64,000 nt of DNA from contig PDZS01000003.1 of NCBI GenBank assembly GCA_002753225.1, positions 62,001 to 126,000 on the forward strand, in the 5' to 3' direction. Numbering within the stretch: the first letter of the stretch is position 1; each line of letters opens with the position of its first letter. Shown one piece after another: positions 26,904-34,313 of the stretch. Position numbers and translations under genes: made by a program. The notes under the pieces were generated by a model that saw only the letters and a program-made list of their open reading frames with translations, ran no database searches and was not told the DNA's origin. The stretch is from Deltaproteobacteria bacterium YD0425bin51. Lineage in GTDB: Bacteria; Desulfobacterota; Desulfobacteria; Desulfobacterales; YD0425bin51.

Positions 26904-27584
26904 ATGAAACAAAAAATTTTAATTGTAGAAGATGAGTCAGCAATTGTAGATACTATCCAATATGCACTTGAAACAGATGGATTTGAAACTATTTGGGTTT
27001 CTTCCGGGCTTGAAGTACTGCCTATTCTATCTATTCAAGCCATTGATCTTATTATTTTAGACATTGGTTTGCCCGATGTTCATGGTTTTGAATTATGCAA
27101 AAGCATCAGAAAGTTATATGCAGTTCCAATTATATTTCTAACAGCCAGAGGTGATGAAATAGACCGTGTGGTTGGGCTTGAAATAGGAGCAGATGACTAT
27201 GTTACAAAGCCTTTTAGTCCAAGAGAATTGTCAGCTAGAGTCAAAGCTGTTTTAAGACGAACTCCAAAGCAAAGCGCAAGAATTTCAAGTGATAAAATAT
27301 TTCAAATAGATGAACATAAATGCCAAATTGCCTATTATGCGAAAATTTTAGAATTATCCAGATATGAGTACAAAATTTTAAAAACTTTTATTCGCCGTCC
27401 TGGATATGTTTTTTCTAGAGAGCAGTTAATGGAGCATATCTGGGACGTTCCAGAATCCAGTATGGATAGGACTGTTGATGCGCATATTAAAAATATCCGT
27501 AATAAACTAAAAACAGTAAAACCTGATGTTGAGCCAATTGTAACGAATAGGGGGCTTGGTTATTCCCTAAAAGAGGATCTATGA
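26904..27584 (+). CDS. creB: OmpR-family response regulator, CreB-like
   Basis: 226 residues. Receiver domain at 1-115 with the acidic pair in IVEDES, phospho-acceptor Asp in IILDIGLPD, switch Thr in FLTARG and Lys in VTKPFS. A winged-helix Trans_reg_C domain occupies about 130-225 (LELSRYEYKILKTFIRRPGY, SREQLMEHIWD, SMDRTVDAHIKNIRNKLK). The ATG follows the creD stop by 3 bp and the gene ends in an ATGA overlap with the kinase. Gene order and the upstream 11-bp-period TTCAT array support identity with CreB, which binds a direct repeat of that spacing. Confidence 0.87.
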   Translation: MKQKILIVEDESAIVDTIQYALETDGFETIWVSSGLEVLPILSIQAIDLIILDIGLPDVHGFELCKSIRKLYAVPIIFLTARGDEIDRVVGLEIGADDYVTKPFSPRELSARVKAVLRRTPKQSARISSDKIFQIDEHKCQIAYYAKILELSRYEYKILKTFIRRPGYVFSREQLMEHIWDVPESSMDRTVDAHIKNIRNKLKTVKPDVEPIVTNRGLGYSLKEDL

Positions 27585-29032
27585 AATTAGGTACCCGCAT
27601 TTTTTGCTGTTATATGCTGATTTTTTGTATTTGTTTTTATTTCTCTATTCATTTTTTTTTGAATGATTTACGTATAAGATATTTGGAAGTTGTTGAAGAA
27701 ACATTAATAGATCAAGCAAACATTTTATCTTCAATTATATCAAAGGAGATGGAGCTTAAACAATTTGATGCAGATAAATTATATAAATCCTTTGAAAATA
27801 CATATTCACGAACTTTTTCAGCGGTAATCTATAAGTTTATTAAAACTAATGTAGATGTCAGTGTATATATTACAGATAAAGCAGGCAAAGTTATTTTTGA
27901 TTCTATAAATAAAGAAAATTTAGGCGCAATGTATGGAAAATGGAGGGATGTTTATTTAACATTAAAAGGCAAATATGGAGCTAGAGCAACGCTTAAAAAT
28001 CCATTAAATAGAAAATCTTCTGTCATTTATGTTGCAGCTCCAATAATAATCAAAAATAATATCGAAGGAGTATTAACAGTAGCTAAACCAACTACAAACA
28101 TAGATAATTTTTTGGATAAAGCTAAGCCAAAGGTTATTAAAGCAGGACTTATTTCTGTCAGCGCAGCTATTTTATTCGGATTAATTGTCTCAATGTGGCT
28201 AACTATACCAATAAAGAGGCTTACGCAATATGCAAACGATATACGGCAGGGCAAAAGAGTTAAATTTCCTAAATTAGACAATACTGAAATTGGAGAAATG
28301 GGAGCCGCCTTTGAAAAAATGAGTGAAGCGCTGGAAGGTAAAAAATATGTGGAAAATTATGTTCAAAATCTTACACACGAAATAAAAAGCCCCCTTTCTG
28401 CAATAAGAGGCGCTGCTGAGTTGTTAGAAGAAAAAATGGACATAGAGCAGAAGAGTAAATTTTTATCTAATATTCGTAATGAAGCAGGAAGAATCCAGCT
28501 AATTGTTGATAGAATGCTAACTTTAGCTAGTCTAGAAAATCAAAAAAAGTTAAAAAAACTTGAAACTATTACAATTGAATCTATTATTAATATGTCTATT
28601 GAAAGTAAAGAACCCATTTTATCTAAAAAGAAAATCAATTTATTTCTAAAAATAGAGTCTGATATATTTATTAAAGGTGATGCTTTTCTTCTACAGTTAG
28701 CAGTTTCTAATCTTATTCAAAATGCTATAGATTTCAGTCCTGAATATTCTGAAATTAAGATATTAACTAAGATAGATAATAATCAGGTAAAATTAATAAT
28801 TGAAGATTGCGGAATCGGCGTTCCAGATTTTGCTATAGATAAAGTTTTTGATAAATTTTTCTCGCTTCAGAGACCTGAAACTAAGAAAAAAAGTACAGGA
28901 CTAGGTTTAAATTTTGTAAAAGAAATAGCAGTTCTTCACGGTGGCGATGTAGAGATAGAAAATAAAGAAGATGCAGGGGTAAGGGCTACGCTTACTTTAT
29001 TTTATAAACATTTAGGAGGAGGTAATAAATGA
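27581..29032 (+). CDS. creC: Membrane sensor histidine kinase, CreC-like
   Basis: 483 residues. Transmembrane helix at about 8-28, periplasmic sensor to about 185, second helix (AGLISVSAAILFGLIVSMWL), HAMP at about 205-255. HisKA has the phospho-acceptor in LTHEIKSPLSAIRGAAELL, and the ATPase domain has NLIQNAIDFS (N box), EDCGIGVPD (G1) and STGLGLNFVKEIAVLHGG (G2). It overlaps the response regulator by 4 bp and the following nuclease-like gene by 4 bp. The periplasmic sensor has the CreC layout, but the ligand is not readable. Confidence 0.87.
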   Translation: MKLGTRIFCCYMLIFCICFYFSIHFFLNDLRIRYLEVVEETLIDQANILSSIISKEMELKQFDADKLYKSFENTYSRTFSAVIYKFIKTNVDVSVYITDKAGKVIFDSINKENLGAMYGKWRDVYLTLKGKYGARATLKNPLNRKSSVIYVAAPIIIKNNIEGVLTVAKPTTNIDNFLDKAKPKVIKAGLISVSAAILFGLIVSMWLTIPIKRLTQYANDIRQGKRVKFPKLDNTEIGEMGAAFEKMSEALEGKKYVENYVQNLTHEIKSPLSAIRGAAELLEEKMDIEQKSKFLSNIRNEAGRIQLIVDRMLTLASLENQKKLKKLETITIESIINMSIESKEPILSKKKINLFLKIESDIFIKGDAFLLQLAVSNLIQNAIDFSPEYSEIKILTKIDNNQVKLIIEDCGIGVPDFAIDKVFDKFFSLQRPETKKKSTGLGLNFVKEIAVLHGGDVEIENKEDAGVRATLTLFYKHLGGGNK

Positions 29033-29916
29033 GTTTTTTAGATGTAAAAACAGATTTTGCTTTTAAAAAGGTATTTGGAAGCGATCAATCAAAAGATATT
29101 TTGATTGACTTTTTAAACTCTGTTATCATTTTTCCTGAAAATACATATATAGAAGACCTTACCATAGTTGACCCTTATAACATTCCACTCCTTAAAGGTA
29201 TGAAAGATACTTATGTAGATGTGAAGGCCAAGCTTGAAAACGGGACCACAGTAATTATTGAGATGCAGGTTTTAAACTATGAAGGTTTTGAAAAAAGAAT
29301 ACTTTATAATGCAGCCAAAAATTATTCTACTCAACTCATGAAGGGGGAAGAATATCAATTATTAAACCCTGTAATTGCCCTTACTATTACGGATTTTAAT
29401 ATGTTTGATTTTGATAATATTATAAGTTACTTCCGATTGTTAGAAAAAACTAAATTTGTGGAATATAGCGGCGGTGATATTGAATTGATTTTCATTGAAT
29501 TGCCTAAATTTATAAAAACTGAAGAGGAATTAGTAAATATATCAGATAAATGGATATATTTCCTGAAAAATGCAGGGAGATTAGAATATATTCCTAAAAG
29601 CTTAGAGATTGATAAGAATATAAAAAAAGCCTTTGAAATTGCAAATGAGGCACGCCTTACACCTGAAGAGTTAGAGATGCAGCATAAAAGGAAAGATTTT
29701 ATTTATATTCAAAAAAATGCGTTAATATATGCTGAGAAAAAAGCAATGCAAAAAGGATTGAACGAAGGATTTAAAGAAGGGATAGAAAAAGGTAAAGCTA
29801 TAGGTTTAGAAGAAGGAACTAAAAATATAGCTAGAAATATGTTGAAAATTGGCTTTAGTATAAAACAAATTACTGAGGCTACTGGTTTAAAGGAAGAAGA
29901 AATATGCGATTCATAA
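29029..29916 (+). CDS. PD-(D/E)XK nuclease family transposase, Rpn-like
   Basis: 295 residues. It starts SFLDVKTDFAFKKVFGSDQS, the signature of the PDDEXK_2/Rpn family, and keeps the core motif: Asp in TYVDVKAKLENG and IIEMQVLNYEGFEKRILYNA. The C-terminus is a Gly/Glu/Lys-rich helix repeat (GLNEGFKEGIEKGKAIGLEE) and ends with ITEATGLKEEEI, as usual for this family. Family members promote recombination in E. coli or are domesticated mobile-element proteins. Its ATG overlaps the creC stop (ATGA), so it is coupled to a two-component operon; no terminal inverted repeats were seen. A terminator-like hairpin follows at 29943-29980. Confidence 0.87.
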   Translation: MSFLDVKTDFAFKKVFGSDQSKDILIDFLNSVIIFPENTYIEDLTIVDPYNIPLLKGMKDTYVDVKAKLENGTTVIIEMQVLNYEGFEKRILYNAAKNYSTQLMKGEEYQLLNPVIALTITDFNMFDFDNIISYFRLLEKTKFVEYSGGDIELIFIELPKFIKTEEELVNISDKWIYFLKNAGRLEYIPKSLEIDKNIKKAFEIANEARLTPEELEMQHKRKDFIYIQKNALIYAEKKAMQKGLNEGFKEGIEKGKAIGLEEGTKNIARNMLKIGFSIKQITEATGLKEEEICDS

Positions 29917-29942
29917 CCAATTGATGTTATTGATATAAATAG

Positions 29943-29980
29943 ACATTTTATGCGCCTGAAATGTTTGTTTTGTTTTTTAT
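29943..29980 (+). terminator. Terminator of the creDBC-nuclease operon
   Basis: ACATTT (29943-29948) pairs with AAATGT (29959-29964) around a 10-base loop, followed by a T-rich run to 29980. The stem is short, so efficiency is uncertain. Confidence 0.5.
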
Positions 29981-30008
29981 TTCACTAAAATTTTTTATTG
30001 TTCCCTCC

Positions 30009-30036
30009 TTGACAATAAGTAAAAAAATATTATTTT
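30009..30036 (+). promoter_or_regulatory. Sigma-70-type promoter of hsp20
   Basis: TTGACA at 30009-30014 and TATTTT at 30031-30036, spacer 16 bp, 55 bp before the hsp20 ATG. No CIRCE inverted repeat is present in this leader. Confidence 0.5.
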
Positions 30037-30090
30037 ACAGTTAAAAAAATGATAAATTTAATTTTAATAAAACAAACCAGGAGGTGCACT

Positions 30091-30516
30091 ATGACAACTT
30101 TATTTCCAGTACTAAGAGCAGCTAATTTTTTAACTCGTCCAGCTTATAATATTTTTGATTTATTTCTGGAAGATTTTGAAACCAAAGAAAAATGGGAGCC
30201 TAAAATTGATATTGCTGAGACTGAGAAAGAGATTACAGTTAAGGCAGAATTACCAGGTGTTGATAAAGAAAATATTCATGTTGCCTTAACTGATGGTTTA
30301 CTTACAATTAAAGGTGAAAAAAAACATGAGAAAGAAGATAAAAAAGAAAATTATCATTTGATTGAAAGACACTATGGTACATTCACGAGAACTTTGAGAG
30401 TTCCTCAAGAAGTAGAAGTTGAGAAAATTGACGCAGCATATAAAGATGGAGTATTAAAACTGACCTTACCGAAAGGTGAAACTGTCAAGACAAAAAAAAT
30501 TGAAATAAAATCCTAG
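30091..30516 (+). CDS. Small heat shock protein, Hsp20/alpha-crystallin family
   Basis: 141 residues from the ATG at 30091, which follows AGGAGGT; an in-frame ATG at 30049 would add 14 residues and lies upstream of this site. The alpha-crystallin domain runs from about 35 to 135: EKWEPKIDIAETEKEITVKA, AELPGVDKENIHVALTDG, LLTIKGEKK, YGTFTRTLRVP, and the family marker AAYKDGVLKLTLPK. The C-terminal IxI-like anchor is IEIKS. ATP-independent holdase for unfolding proteins. It is monocistronic, with its own promoter and a hairpin after it. Confidence 0.93.
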   Translation: MTTLFPVLRAANFLTRPAYNIFDLFLEDFETKEKWEPKIDIAETEKEITVKAELPGVDKENIHVALTDGLLTIKGEKKHEKEDKKENYHLIERHYGTFTRTLRVPQEVEVEKIDAAYKDGVLKLTLPKGETVKTKKIEIKS

Positions 30517-30525
30517 TGAAAAAGA

Positions 30526-30557
30526 TTTAGGAGGGCTATTTAATATACCCTCCTAAA
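30526..30557. terminator. Hairpin between convergent hsp20 and polyferredoxin genes
   Basis: TTTAGGAGGG (30526-30535) pairs perfectly with CCCTCCTAAA (30548-30557) across a 12-base loop. On the minus strand it is followed by TCTTTTTC, so it best serves as terminator of the polyferredoxin operon. It may act in both directions. Confidence 0.7.
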
Positions 30558-30560
30558 TAC

Positions 30561-32009
30561 TCAAAAGGGAAAGTCTTTGTCATCTTTTAAAGGTGGCAAT
30601 TTTATTTTATCAAAAACTGGTGGTTTTGCAGTTTTATGAACTTTTAAACCGTAAACTACAATTGATTTAGGCTTTGTTGGGCAAACAAACTGGCATGCCC
30701 CGCATCCTATACATACATCTTCTCTTGTATGGGGGTAGAATAATTTATCTCTTTTTACCATATAAACAGCATGTGTTGGACAAACTTCAGCGCAAGCCCC
30801 ACAATCTTTCTTTTTTGTGTGAACAATACAATATTTTTCAAAAAATTTCATTTCGCCAATTTTAATTAAACGTTTTTTATATAAATTGTATTGCATAATA
30901 GCATTTGCTGGACAGGCGTCCATGCAAGATGTGCATTCATAAGAGCAAAAACCTTTGTTAAAGTCGAGAACAGGCTGCATTAAACCTAAAATGCTATATT
31001 CCATAAATGCTGATTTTATAACTCGTGTAGGACAAACAGATACACACAGATTACATCCAGTACAGTTAGATGCAAAATTATAAATGCTTATAGAACCTGG
31101 CGGAATAATTGGGTTTATAAGTTCATATTTAAATAATTCTTTATTTTTGACACTTAAAGGAAAAGCGGCTAAAAACCCTATAGACCCATATAAAAATTTG
31201 CGTTTTGAGTAATTGATCTGGCTGATTTTTTTTTGTCTGAAAAACAAGGCATAAGTTATAGCTGATTTAGGGCAAATATCAACACAATCAAAGCATCCAA
31301 CACAAAAAGAGATATCAATAGTTTTTTTATCTATATCTATACAGCCGGCTCTGCACTTTTTCTCACATAATTTACAGGATATACATTTTTTATCTTTAAT
31401 AAAAAAATTAAATACTGAAAATTTTGAAACTATTCCAAGTAGTGCGCCAATAGGACAGATAAGGTTACAATATAATCTTCCATTTTTTAAAGAAGCAATC
31501 AATATAATTATAAAAAAAATAATAGTTAAAGTAAAAGTGTAGATAGAAACATAAGGGGCTTTAATTGGAGAAAATCCATATATATCATAATTTGTTAAGA
31601 TAAAAGTTAAGGCATTATTTATTAATGAAAAAAAAGGTGAAATAATTGTGGTTATAATTCTTCCAAAAAGGCTATAAGGGTCAAAAATATTTACAAAAAT
31701 AAAGCTTCCTAAAACAAAAGAGATAAAAACAATTAGTAAAATAAAATAGTTAATAGATTTGTAATATGATTTAATTATTCTCTTTTTATTTTGTGAAAAT
31801 TTACTTATTATGTCTTGAAAGATACCCAAAGGGCATAATATAGAGCAATAGAGCCTTCCAAAGATCAAAGTAAAGAGTAAAACAAATATAACATTATTTA
31901 CAAATTGATATGACAAAAGAATTTTTACTGCAGAAACATCAAAAAATATGAGAATAAATAAAATAAAAACTATAAATGATGTAGCAGCTCTAATTCTATG
32001 AATTTGCAT
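30561..32009 (-). CDS. Membrane-bound polyferredoxin (NapH/CcoG-like 4Fe-4S protein)
   Basis: 482 residues. The N-terminal half has about five membrane helices and two CxxxCP membrane motifs (GRLYCSILCPLG and GRLYCNLICPIG), as in NapH-type quinol:electron-transfer proteins. The C-terminal half holds many 4Fe-4S binding motifs: CISCKLCEKKC, CVGCFDCVDICP, CTGCNLCVSVCP, CSYECTSCMDACP, CGACAEVCP and CIGCGACQFVCP. It should shuttle electrons between the membrane pool and a partner. It starts 2 bp after the DUF362 gene. The pairing of such polyferredoxins with DUF362 proteins recurs in anaerobes, but the reaction is unknown. Last gene of a sigma-54-promoted operon. Confidence 0.87.
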   Translation of the reverse strand: MQIHRIRAATSFIVFILFILIFFDVSAVKILLSYQFVNNVIFVLLFTLIFGRLYCSILCPLGIFQDIISKFSQNKKRIIKSYYKSINYFILLIVFISFVLGSFIFVNIFDPYSLFGRIITTIISPFFSLINNALTFILTNYDIYGFSPIKAPYVSIYTFTLTIIFFIIILIASLKNGRLYCNLICPIGALLGIVSKFSVFNFFIKDKKCISCKLCEKKCRAGCIDIDKKTIDISFCVGCFDCVDICPKSAITYALFFRQKKISQINYSKRKFLYGSIGFLAAFPLSVKNKELFKYELINPIIPPGSISIYNFASNCTGCNLCVSVCPTRVIKSAFMEYSILGLMQPVLDFNKGFCSYECTSCMDACPANAIMQYNLYKKRLIKIGEMKFFEKYCIVHTKKKDCGACAEVCPTHAVYMVKRDKLFYPHTREDVCIGCGACQFVCPTKPKSIVVYGLKVHKTAKPPVFDKIKLPPLKDDKDFPF

Positions 32010-32011
32010 TA

Positions 32012-32932
32012 CTATATTGCAATTTTTTTTATGTTTAATTTGTCTAGCATTATCATTCCTATATTCTTTTCATTAGCAAGCTTAATATATTGTATGTTTT
32101 CAGGTTCTTCTCCAAATATTTTTGCAGAAGCTGCATCAATTGCAACAATATCTTTTGATATAAGCAAATTTTTCTTTAAAACAACATCTTCAGGACCAGC
32201 ATGAGATGGACCATTCCTCAATGTAACACGATAAGCGTCAACAATATTCAAGTCTGGTTTTTTGAAAAGGCAAAACTCAGCAATACACTCATGCAGACCT
32301 TGAGAATGATAAAAACCACGATCCCAGACAACTCCCATCAAATTTTTCATAGCAATTGTAAGTGATGATGAGCCATGATGTTTTAAGACAGGAACATTAA
32401 TAAATACATCAGATTCTAAAATAAGCTCATGCACTTTGGTTTTTTTCAAAATTTTAGCTCCGGCAATTCTAACTTCCTGATAATAACCTTCACTTTTTCC
32501 AGAAACCATTGTTGCCCCGGATTGTTTCACAACCTCTTCAATACCGCTGTTTTTATAACTCCTGTCAGCTACAGGATTGTCAAACACATATACTTTTTTT
32601 GCTCCAACATTTAAGCAATGCTTAATGATTTGTTTAATAAGTATTGGATTAGTATTTGCTCCAGACTCAGGATTACCATTCCATCCAATATTTGGCTTAA
32701 TTATAACAGTCTGTCCTTTTTTTACAAAAGCGCTCATCCCACCGATTGCTGCTATACCTTGATCAAACATGACATCAGGCTCACCATTTCTAACAGCTAC
32801 AAGATCAGGGGATAGAGATGCTTGTTCTCCTGCAAATAAAGAAGAATTTATATTTAAAGCAGAAGAACTAAGCAAATAGGATCCAATTGCTAAACCTCTT
32901 TTAAAAAAATCCCGTCTATTAATTTGTTCCAT
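32012..32932 (-). CDS. DUF362 protein with Tat signal
   Basis: 306 residues. The N-terminus NRRDFFKRGLAIGSYLL is a twin-arginine export signal, implying folding with or without a cofactor before export. DUF362 features: IKPNIGWNGNPESGANTNP, VYVFDNPVADRSYKNSGIEE, NVPVLKHHGSSSLTIAMKNLMG and AIDAASAKIFG. Most DUF362 proteins of this type act with iron-sulfur partners; here the polyferredoxin is the next gene, 2 bp away. The exact reaction is not established. It starts 10 bp after the NtrC-family gene. Confidence 0.87.
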   Translation of the reverse strand: MEQINRRDFFKRGLAIGSYLLSSSALNINSSLFAGEQASLSPDLVAVRNGEPDVMFDQGIAAIGGMSAFVKKGQTVIIKPNIGWNGNPESGANTNPILIKQIIKHCLNVGAKKVYVFDNPVADRSYKNSGIEEVVKQSGATMVSGKSEGYYQEVRIAGAKILKKTKVHELILESDVFINVPVLKHHGSSSLTIAMKNLMGVVWDRGFYHSQGLHECIAEFCLFKKPDLNIVDAYRVTLRNGPSHAGPEDVVLKKNLLISKDIVAIDAASAKIFGEEPENIQYIKLANEKNIGMIMLDKLNIKKIAI

Positions 32933-32942
32933 TTTTTCCTCC

Positions 32943-34304
32943 TCAAATATTTTTCATTGTTTCTTTATATTCATTTAATTTATTTCGAAGAGTTCTGACA
33001 CTTATTCCTAAAATATTTGCAGCATGTGTCCGATTTCCATTTGTTTTACCTAAAGCCTGCATTATAAGTTTTTTTTCTACATCCCTTAGCGGAGCAACTG
33101 ATGGCTCCTCTCCTTCAGGTGCATTAAATTCTTCTTCTAATTGGGGTTCGCAATCGTTATCCCAAAGGAAATCTTTGCTCTTTATGTATTCTCCATCAGA
33201 TAATAAAATAGACCTTTCAATTACATTTTCTAATTCCCTGACATTTCCCTTAAAAGGATGTTCCATAAGTCTTGCTAAAGCATCATCTGTCAAACCTTTG
33301 ACATTGCGGTTGTCAATTTCATTGTATTTCATAACAAAATGCTGAGTAAGGATAGGGATATCTTCTTTTCTGTCTCTTAAAGGTGGAATTTTGATCGGGA
33401 CTACATTTAATCTATAAAAAAGGTCCTCTCGAAAGTCTCCTTTTTCTATACTTGCTTTTATATCACGGTTTGTTGTAGCAATAACACGAACATCAACTTG
33501 TATAGGCTTTGTGCCTCCAACTCGATCTATTTCACGTTCTTGAAGAACCCTCAAAAGTTTTGACTGAAGATGGAATTGCATCTCAGTTATTTCATCTAAA
33601 AGGACAGTTCCTCCATTTGCAAGTTCAAATTTACCGGTTTTTCTTGAAATAGCGCCAGTAAAAGCTCCTTTCTCATAACCAAATAGTTCACTTTCAAGAA
33701 GTGTTTCTGGAAGTGCTGCACAATTAATTGCAACAAAGGGTTTATTTTTACGGCTGCTGTTTTCATGGATAAATCTTGCTATTAATTCTTTGCCTGTTCC
33801 GCTTTCTCCTTGGATAAGAATAGATGCCCTGCTGTCAGCTACTTGCTTAACTAGTTCAATCAATCTTCGCATTGCTTTATTATGAGTAACAAGCTTTAAT
33901 GATTTATTTTTATAGTTTTTTAACTGATTTTCATTTTCTGTTTGATCAAAAACCATTTTGAGAAGGTTTTTTATATGATCTATTTCAACAGGCTTTAATA
34001 TGAAATCAATAGCGCCTGCTTTCATTGCAGAAACAGCATCTTCTACAGATGGTTCTGATGATAAAACAACAAATTTTATGTCAGGGTTTTCTAAATATAT
34101 CTTTTTCATTAAACCAAAACCATCTATGTCAGGACTTTTTTGGTTCATTATTATTAAGCTACAACTGGTTGATTTTATTTTGTTTAAAATCTCTTGACCA
34201 TCAGTTGCAGATATAGCTATATAACCTAAATCTTCTATTATTTTAAGAAGGCGGTTCCTTTCTTTTAGTTCGTCTTCAATTATAAGAATAGTTTTGTTAA
34301 TCAT
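32943..34304 (-). CDS. NtrC-family sigma-54 activator with a degenerate receiver
   Basis: 453 residues. Receiver 1-120, sigma-54 AAA+ domain about 135-375, Fis-type helix-turn-helix at the end (NRTHAANILGISVRTLRNKL). The AAA+ domain is complete: Walker A GESGTGKE, GAFTGA sigma-54 loop, LLDEI Walker B region and the ENVIERSILL sensor region. In the receiver the acidic pair (Glu10, Asp11) and Lys of LKPVE are present, but the phospho-acceptor position is Asn54 (LIIMNQKSPDIDG), so normal phosphorylation is not expected. It starts 9 bp after the TPR gene. A perfect -24/-12 promoter precedes the operon, which suggests that it regulates itself. Confidence 0.92.
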   Translation of the reverse strand: MINKTILIIEDELKERNRLLKIIEDLGYIAISATDGQEILNKIKSTSCSLIIMNQKSPDIDGFGLMKKIYLENPDIKFVVLSSEPSVEDAVSAMKAGAIDFILKPVEIDHIKNLLKMVFDQTENENQLKNYKNKSLKLVTHNKAMRRLIELVKQVADSRASILIQGESGTGKELIARFIHENSSRKNKPFVAINCAALPETLLESELFGYEKGAFTGAISRKTGKFELANGGTVLLDEITEMQFHLQSKLLRVLQEREIDRVGGTKPIQVDVRVIATTNRDIKASIEKGDFREDLFYRLNVVPIKIPPLRDRKEDIPILTQHFVMKYNEIDNRNVKGLTDDALARLMEHPFKGNVRELENVIERSILLSDGEYIKSKDFLWDNDCEPQLEEEFNAPEGEEPSVAPLRDVEKKLIMQALGKTNGNRTHAANILGISVRTLRNKLNEYKETMKNI

Positions 34305-34313
34305 TATTTATAT

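Noticed and set aside
29029..29916. Complete insertion sequence around the PD-(D/E)XK gene
   Set aside because: No terminal inverted repeats or target duplications seen; its start is fused to the creC stop.
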